A stretch of DNA of 17,593 nt, taken from CAZIVO01 sp964542765. Its GTDB lineage: Bacteria; Planctomycetota; UBA1135; UBA2386. The notes beneath the pieces are model-generated. The model worked only from the letters and a program-made list of their open reading frames with translations, was not told where the DNA came from and did no database searches. Shown piece by piece: positions 14,056 to 17,593 of this stretch (positions are counted from its first letter, which is position 1; the number at the start of each line of letters is the position of its first letter). The DNA lies in assembly GCA_964542765.1 (NCBI GenBank), contig CAZIVO010000077.1, forward strand, positions 1 to 17,593. The letters are read 5' to 3'. The translations under genes and the position numbers were made by a program.

Positions 14056-14697
14056 CTAGAGCTGGATCCCTGAGAAGGTCATGAAGGCCATGGCGATCAG
14101 GCCGGTGACGATGAAGGTGATGCCGAGTCCTCGCAAGGGCGCGGGGACATGGGCCGTCCGGAGTTTCTGGCGAATGGCCGCCATGCTGATGATCGCCAGC
14201 ATCCAGCCGATGCCCGAGCTAAAGCCAAAGACCGTCGACTGCGCCAGCGTGTAATCACGCTCGGCCATGAACAGGCTGCCGCCGAGGATGGCGCAATTCA
14301 CCGCGATCAGAGGAAGAAAGATCCCCAGGGCGGTGTAGAGCTTCTGGCTGAACTTATCGATCGCCATCTCGACGATCTGCACCATCGCTGCAATCACCGC
14401 GATGTAGAAGATCAAGCTGAGATAGCGCAAGTCCGTGTCGGGCAGACCCGCCCAGGACAGGGCGCCCTCCCGCAAGATGAAGTTGTAGATCGCCCAGTTG
14501 ACGGGCGCTGTGATCGACAGCACGAAGACCACGGCGCAACCGAGTCCGATCGCGGTGTCAACACGCTTACTGACCGCGAGGTACGAGCACATCCCCAGGA
14601 AAAAGGCGAGCAAGATGTTTTCAACGAACACCGCCTTGATCGCGAGGCTGATGAGTTCGCTGATGCTGTTGGGGTCCACTGCTTGAGCAATCATCAT
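14056..14697 (-). CDS. nqrE: Na+-translocating NADH:quinone reductase subunit E
   Basis: This 213-residue integral membrane subunit has about six helices and is homologous to RnfA and to NqrD with inverted topology. Cys 37 (FFLGMCSYLA) and Cys 135 (AVNCAILGG), in mirrored half-repeats, are the residues that in characterised Nqr bind an iron centre together with the matching pair of NqrD. Other family marks are KAVFVENILLAFFLGMC and GFSSGIGWMLAI. Two Met codons in a row open the frame; GGAG lies 8 nt before the first, so I keep the start at 14697. It is 13 nt from nqrD. Confidence 0.95.
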   Translation of the reverse strand: MMIAQAVDPNSISELISLAIKAVFVENILLAFFLGMCSYLAVSKRVDTAIGLGCAVVFVLSITAPVNWAIYNFILREGALSWAGLPDTDLRYLSLIFYIAVIAAMVQIVEMAIDKFSQKLYTALGIFLPLIAVNCAILGGSLFMAERDYTLAQSTVFGFSSGIGWMLAIISMAAIRQKLRTAHVPAPLRGLGITFIVTGLIAMAFMTFSGIQL

Positions 14698-14710
14698 CGG
14701 TTCATCTCCG

Positions 14711-15394
14711 TCAGTTCGTCTCCGCGTAACCGCTGATCGCGCGCTGGACCCAGATGATGATGCCGAGCAGCAAGAAAGCTCCCGGCGCCAGCACCATCAG
14801 GCCATTGTTCAGGTAGAAGCCACCCTCAGCCATGTAGAGACTTTCGGGAATGATCTGGGCGCCAAAGAGTGTTCCTGCCCCGAAGAGTTCCCTGAAGAAG
14901 GCGACGGCGATCAGGATCCACGAATAGCCGAGTGCATTGCCCAGACCATCGAGGAAACTCCGCCAGGGAGGATTCGCCATCGCAAAGGCTTCCGCGCGGC
15001 CCATCACGATACAATTGGTCACGATCAGCCCGACGAAGACCGATATCCCCTTGCTCATCTCGAAGGCGTAGGACTTGAGCGCGATATCGACGATGGTCAC
15101 CAGGCTGGAGATCACCGTCAGCATGATGATGATCCGGATCTTGCCAGGGATCCAGGCGCGCAGTAGCGAGATGGTCACGTTGCTCAGGCAGAGCACGAAG
15201 ATCACGGCCACGCACATGGCGACCGTCTCGTTCAACTTGATCGTCACGGCCAGAGCCGAACAGATACCGAGCACCTGCAAGGCGATCGGATTGTCATCCC
15301 AGAGCGGATCGAGGATGGCCCGCTTCTCCTTCTTGCCGAACAGGGGGCCCTTCGGCTTCTTCTCGGCGACCGGCACATCGACTGTCGCTGTCAT
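14711..15394 (-). CDS. nqrD: Na+-translocating NADH:quinone reductase subunit D
   Basis: This 227-residue membrane subunit of the sodium pump has about six helices and is homologous to RnfE. Cys 45 (VLGICSALAV) and Cys 128 (VTNCIVMGRAEAFA) keep the 83-residue spacing of the iron-binding pair in the Vibrio protein. A polar, Lys-rich N-terminal extension of some 25 residues (EKKPKGPLFGKKEKR) precedes the usual start of the family. The ATG overlaps the nqrC stop (ATGA), implying translational coupling. The presence of NqrF and absence of RnfB/RnfC favour Nqr over Rnf. Confidence 0.95.
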   Translation of the reverse strand: MTATVDVPVAEKKPKGPLFGKKEKRAILDPLWDDNPIALQVLGICSALAVTIKLNETVAMCVAVIFVLCLSNVTISLLRAWIPGKIRIIIMLTVISSLVTIVDIALKSYAFEMSKGISVFVGLIVTNCIVMGRAEAFAMANPPWRSFLDGLGNALGYSWILIAVAFFRELFGAGTLFGAQIIPESLYMAEGGFYLNNGLMVLAPGAFLLLGIIIWVQRAISGYAETN

Positions 15395-16218
15395 TTCCGC
15401 TTGCTCCGGATCGATTGGAAATAGGTCTCGTAGGTGGCCAGATCCTTGCGGACAAAATTGGTCACACCATTGCAGGTGATCGTCGCACCAGCAAGCCCAT
15501 CGACCTGATGGAGCCGCTCGATCTCGACTCCATCGTCAACCTTGCCCTTCTTGACCGTGACGCTGACGAGTCGCCCCTTGGCATCACGGACCTTCTTGCT
15601 CTGCCACTGCAGCTGCCACTTGCGATTGTCCACCTCACCACCCAGTCCCGGCGTTTCCTTGTGCTTGTAGAAGGTGATGCCCTGAACCTGATCACAATCA
15701 GCCTTGAGTGCGAGGAATCCGTAGAGGGTGCCCCACAAGCCGTAGCCGGAGATCGGGATGCAATAAGCAACCGCTTCTCCCTGGTCATCAACGCGAACGT
15801 GAAGCGACACCAGTTCCTTTCGCTCGGCCTCGGGTTTCTTTGACTCCTCCCGCTGCAAGTCGGCAAGGTCCGCGTAGTCATGCGGGGTGTCGATCAGGTC
15901 GACGACTTCTTCCCGCTCGATCTCGGACGTCGTCCCACCGCTCTTGACCGGAATCTTGACCATCTTCCGAACAACTTCGAGAACCTTGTCGCTCATGTAG
16001 CGCTCGTAGCTCGCCTCGATCTGCGCGCGCGTCTTGTCGACATCCTCGTCCGGATCGTAGAGACCGACAGCGACGAGGATGTTCTTTTGCTTGTCGAAGC
16101 TCATGTTGGCTTCGATCTTCGTCTCCAGGCTGCTGTAGGTCGCCGCCAGACCCACCGCCAGCACGAAGCAGACGACGACGGCAAACATGATCGTGAAGCT
16201 GTTGCTGTTCTTATCCAA
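15391..16218 (-). CDS. nqrC: Na+-translocating NADH:quinone reductase subunit C
   Basis: I choose the TTG at 16218 (275 residues) over the longer frame from 16278. It follows a strong GGAGGAAGG ribosome site by six bases, gives a normal short N-terminus before the single membrane helix (about 8-27), and removes a 60-nt overlap with nqrB, leaving eight bases. The rest is the extracytoplasmic FMN-binding domain. The covalent FMN acceptor is Thr 246 in DGLAGATIT (240-248); most NqrC proteins have Ser or Thr where this has Ala 243. The stop overlaps nqrD by four bases. The segment 90-135 is charged and longer than I expect for the family. Confidence 0.94.
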   Translation of the reverse strand: MDKNSNSFTIMFAVVVCFVLAVGLAATYSSLETKIEANMSFDKQKNILVAVGLYDPDEDVDKTRAQIEASYERYMSDKVLEVVRKMVKIPVKSGGTTSEIEREEVVDLIDTPHDYADLADLQREESKKPEAERKELVSLHVRVDDQGEAVAYCIPISGYGLWGTLYGFLALKADCDQVQGITFYKHKETPGLGGEVDNRKWQLQWQSKKVRDAKGRLVSVTVKKGKVDDGVEIERLHQVDGLAGATITCNGVTNFVRKDLATYETYFQSIRSKRK

Positions 16219-17530
16219 GGCGTACCTTCCTCCGCCGCACGTTCGCGCTGACCACGAAGTGGTCGATCGTCGGTGCAAAGGCGTTCAGAAGAAGAATGGC
16301 CAGCATGGTACCCTCGGGATAGGCAGGATTAACCGCTCGAACAAGAACTGTCACCGCCCCGATCAAGAAGCCATAGATCCACTTCCCCGTATTCGTCTCC
16401 GGACTCGACACGGGGTCCGTCGCCATGAAAACGATGCCGAAGGCAAAGCCACCCATCACCAGGTGGTAATGAACGGGCAATCCGCCGATACCATCGAGAT
16501 GACCGGCAAAGCCGTTCATGATCCAGGCCATGCTCACCAGGCCGATCACGCCCGAAAGCATCGTCCGCCAGGAACCGATGCCGGTGAGCAGGAGCAGAGC
16601 GGCCCCCAGCAAGCAGCAGAGGACACTGGTCTCGCCGGCGCTACCCGAGGTGATCCCGAAGAACAGATCGCTGAAGCTGTAGCCGGCCTCGTGCAAGGCC
16701 TCGACCGCCGTGTCCGGCAGATCACCGAGTTCTTCGGCAGCAAAATGATTGCCATCGAGCTTGCACTGTGCAGCCACGGCCAGCGAGGTCGGACCCGAGT
16801 AGCCGTCGATCAAGCTGGCCTGGCCGTTGCCGGCCACCCAGGCGAAATCGCCGCTCATCTGCGCCGGATAAGCAAAGAACAAGAAGGCGCGAGCCATCAG
16901 CGCCGGGTTGAAGATGTTCATCCCGGTACCGCCGAAGACCTCCTTGCACAAGATCACCGAGAAAGCCACCGCGATCGCCAGCTGCCACAGCGGGATGCTC
17001 GGTGGCACGATCAGAGCGATCAGCATGCCCGTCACCAGATAGCCCTCGGACACCTCCTCCTTGCGCAGCACCGCGAACAGGCCCTCGATGTTCAGACCGA
17101 CGAAGTAGCTCACGAAGAGGATCGGCAGCATCTGCTGCAAGCCGAAGACAACAATGTCGCCAAAGGCGGGCGATGCCACGTTGGGCGCATATTCGGCACC
17201 GAAGACCAGCCACTGCAACCAGCCGATCACACTCGGGTACGGGCTGCCACCGCCATCGCCAAGCATCCCGGCAATCGCAAAGAAGTGCTGATAACCCGTA
17301 TTCCAGATCGAGAAGAGCAGACACGGCATCAGGGCCATGATGACCGTCGACATGACCCGTTTGAGATCGACGTAGTCACGCACGTGGGGCCCGGTCTTCC
17401 CTGTCTTGGTGCCGGGGACGAAGAGAAAGGTCTCGGCGGCATCGAAAAGCGGCCACATCTTGTGGAACTTCGATCCGGGCTCGTGGTAGAGCTTGCGGCC
17501 GGAATCGACGAGCTTGCGCAGGAACTTCAT
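16211..17530 (-). CDS. nqrB: Na+-translocating NADH:quinone reductase subunit B
   Basis: This large membrane subunit carries covalent FMN and forms much of the sodium path and quinone site. I start it at the ATG at 17530 (MKFLRKLVDS), giving 439 residues. The longer open frame runs back into the end of nqrA. About ten hydrophobic helices follow. Recognisable segments are LYHEPGSKFHKMWPLFDA near the N-terminus, SEGYLVTGMLIALIVPPSIP and GGTGMNIFNPALMARAF. The flavin-acceptor motif is DGYSGPTSL, with the acceptor Thr at 248 in this numbering. The usual motif has Ala where this has Pro. It lies 7 nt after nqrA and overlaps the start of nqrC by eight bases. Confidence 0.95.
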   Translation of the reverse strand: MKFLRKLVDSGRKLYHEPGSKFHKMWPLFDAAETFLFVPGTKTGKTGPHVRDYVDLKRVMSTVIMALMPCLLFSIWNTGYQHFFAIAGMLGDGGGSPYPSVIGWLQWLVFGAEYAPNVASPAFGDIVVFGLQQMLPILFVSYFVGLNIEGLFAVLRKEEVSEGYLVTGMLIALIVPPSIPLWQLAIAVAFSVILCKEVFGGTGMNIFNPALMARAFLFFAYPAQMSGDFAWVAGNGQASLIDGYSGPTSLAVAAQCKLDGNHFAAEELGDLPDTAVEALHEAGYSFSDLFFGITSGSAGETSVLCCLLGAALLLLTGIGSWRTMLSGVIGLVSMAWIMNGFAGHLDGIGGLPVHYHLVMGGFAFGIVFMATDPVSSPETNTGKWIYGFLIGAVTVLVRAVNPAYPEGTMLAILLLNAFAPTIDHFVVSANVRRRKVRLG

Positions 17531-17537
17531 ACCTGGT

Positions 17538-17593
17538 TCAGCCCTCCTCCTCGTAAAGGTCGTGGCCTTCCCGGATGATCGCCCCGACATCGA
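17538..17593 (-). CDS. nqrA: NADH:quinone reductase subunit A, C-terminal end only (partial)
   Basis: The last 17 codons of a gene run off the right edge: DVGAIIREGHDLYEEEG followed by TGA at 17538-17540. A helical tail ending in charged residues and Gly, immediately before nqrB, is what is expected for NqrA, the cytoplasmic subunit. The GAGGAGGAGGG that encodes its end may also supply the ribosome site for nqrB. The name rests mostly on position in the conserved nqrABCDEF order. Confidence 0.75.
   Translation of the reverse strand, partial: DVGAIIREGHDLYEEEG

Noticed and set aside
16187..17578. 463-residue open frame on the plus strand opposite nqrB
   Set aside because: It is antisense to a certain gene, has an Arg/His/Gln-rich composition with no domain, and arises from GC-rich codon use. 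The same reasoning removes other long antisense frames such as 11793-13166 (+), 9173-10132 (-), 5518-6351 (-) and 3884-4876 (-).
12810..17593. Rnf complex instead of Nqr
   Set aside because: NqrD and NqrE resemble RnfE and RnfA, but the NqrF-type 2Fe-2S/FAD/NADH protein, the large NqrB and the gene order fit Nqr, and there is no RnfB or RnfC.

Overview
The window looks like a GC-rich, densely coded piece of bacterial chromosome. Planctomycetota is my best guess for the source. This rests on the style of the secreted proteins (a redoxin/cytochrome c/copper-monooxygenase-like fusion, and a secreted propeller-like protein with a C-terminal module I associate with planctomycetes) together with an nqr operon. 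It is an inference from gene style, not from a marker gene. No tRNA, rRNA, insertion sequence or CRISPR array was seen.

Layout from left to right. (1) Positions 3-1493 (+) hold the 3' part of a membrane glycosyltransferase-like protein with a TPR-like tail, closed by a strong intrinsic terminator (1555-1594). (2) An AT-richer gap follows. It holds a near-consensus sigma-54 promoter (1648-1663) about 55 nt upstream of a second, perfect intrinsic terminator (1719-1758), with no protein gene between them: a candidate small RNA of about 85 nt. (3) A secreted three-part redox protein lies on the minus strand (1777-3534). (4) After a divergent intergenic region comes a four-gene plus-strand cluster for cyanophycin turnover: iadA (isoaspartyl dipeptidase), cphB (cyanophycinase), cphA (cyanophycin synthetase) and a CphA-like Mur ligase without an ATP-grasp domain. 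(5) A convergent minus-strand gene for a secreted propeller-like protein follows (10370-11665). (6) The rest is a minus-strand operon for the Na+-translocating NADH:quinone reductase, nqrA (C-terminal end only), B, C, D, E, F, then apbE, which encodes the flavin transferase that loads FMN onto NqrB and NqrC.

How the genes work together. CphA makes the Asp/Arg storage polymer, CphB cuts it to beta-Asp-Arg dipeptides, and IadA splits those to aspartate and arginine. Synthesis and complete breakdown are therefore encoded in one tightly packed unit, with stop/start overlaps at its front. The fourth protein keeps the Mur-ligase ATP-binding and ligase core of CphA but not the Asp-adding half; its job is not known to me. 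The nqr-apbE block is a self-sufficient respiratory sodium pump with its own maturation enzyme.

Points most worth checking are the sigma-54-type small RNA, the ATP-grasp-less CphA paralogue, the altered flavin-acceptor motifs in both NqrB and NqrC, and a 20-bp tandem duplication across a stop codon at 10346-10385.
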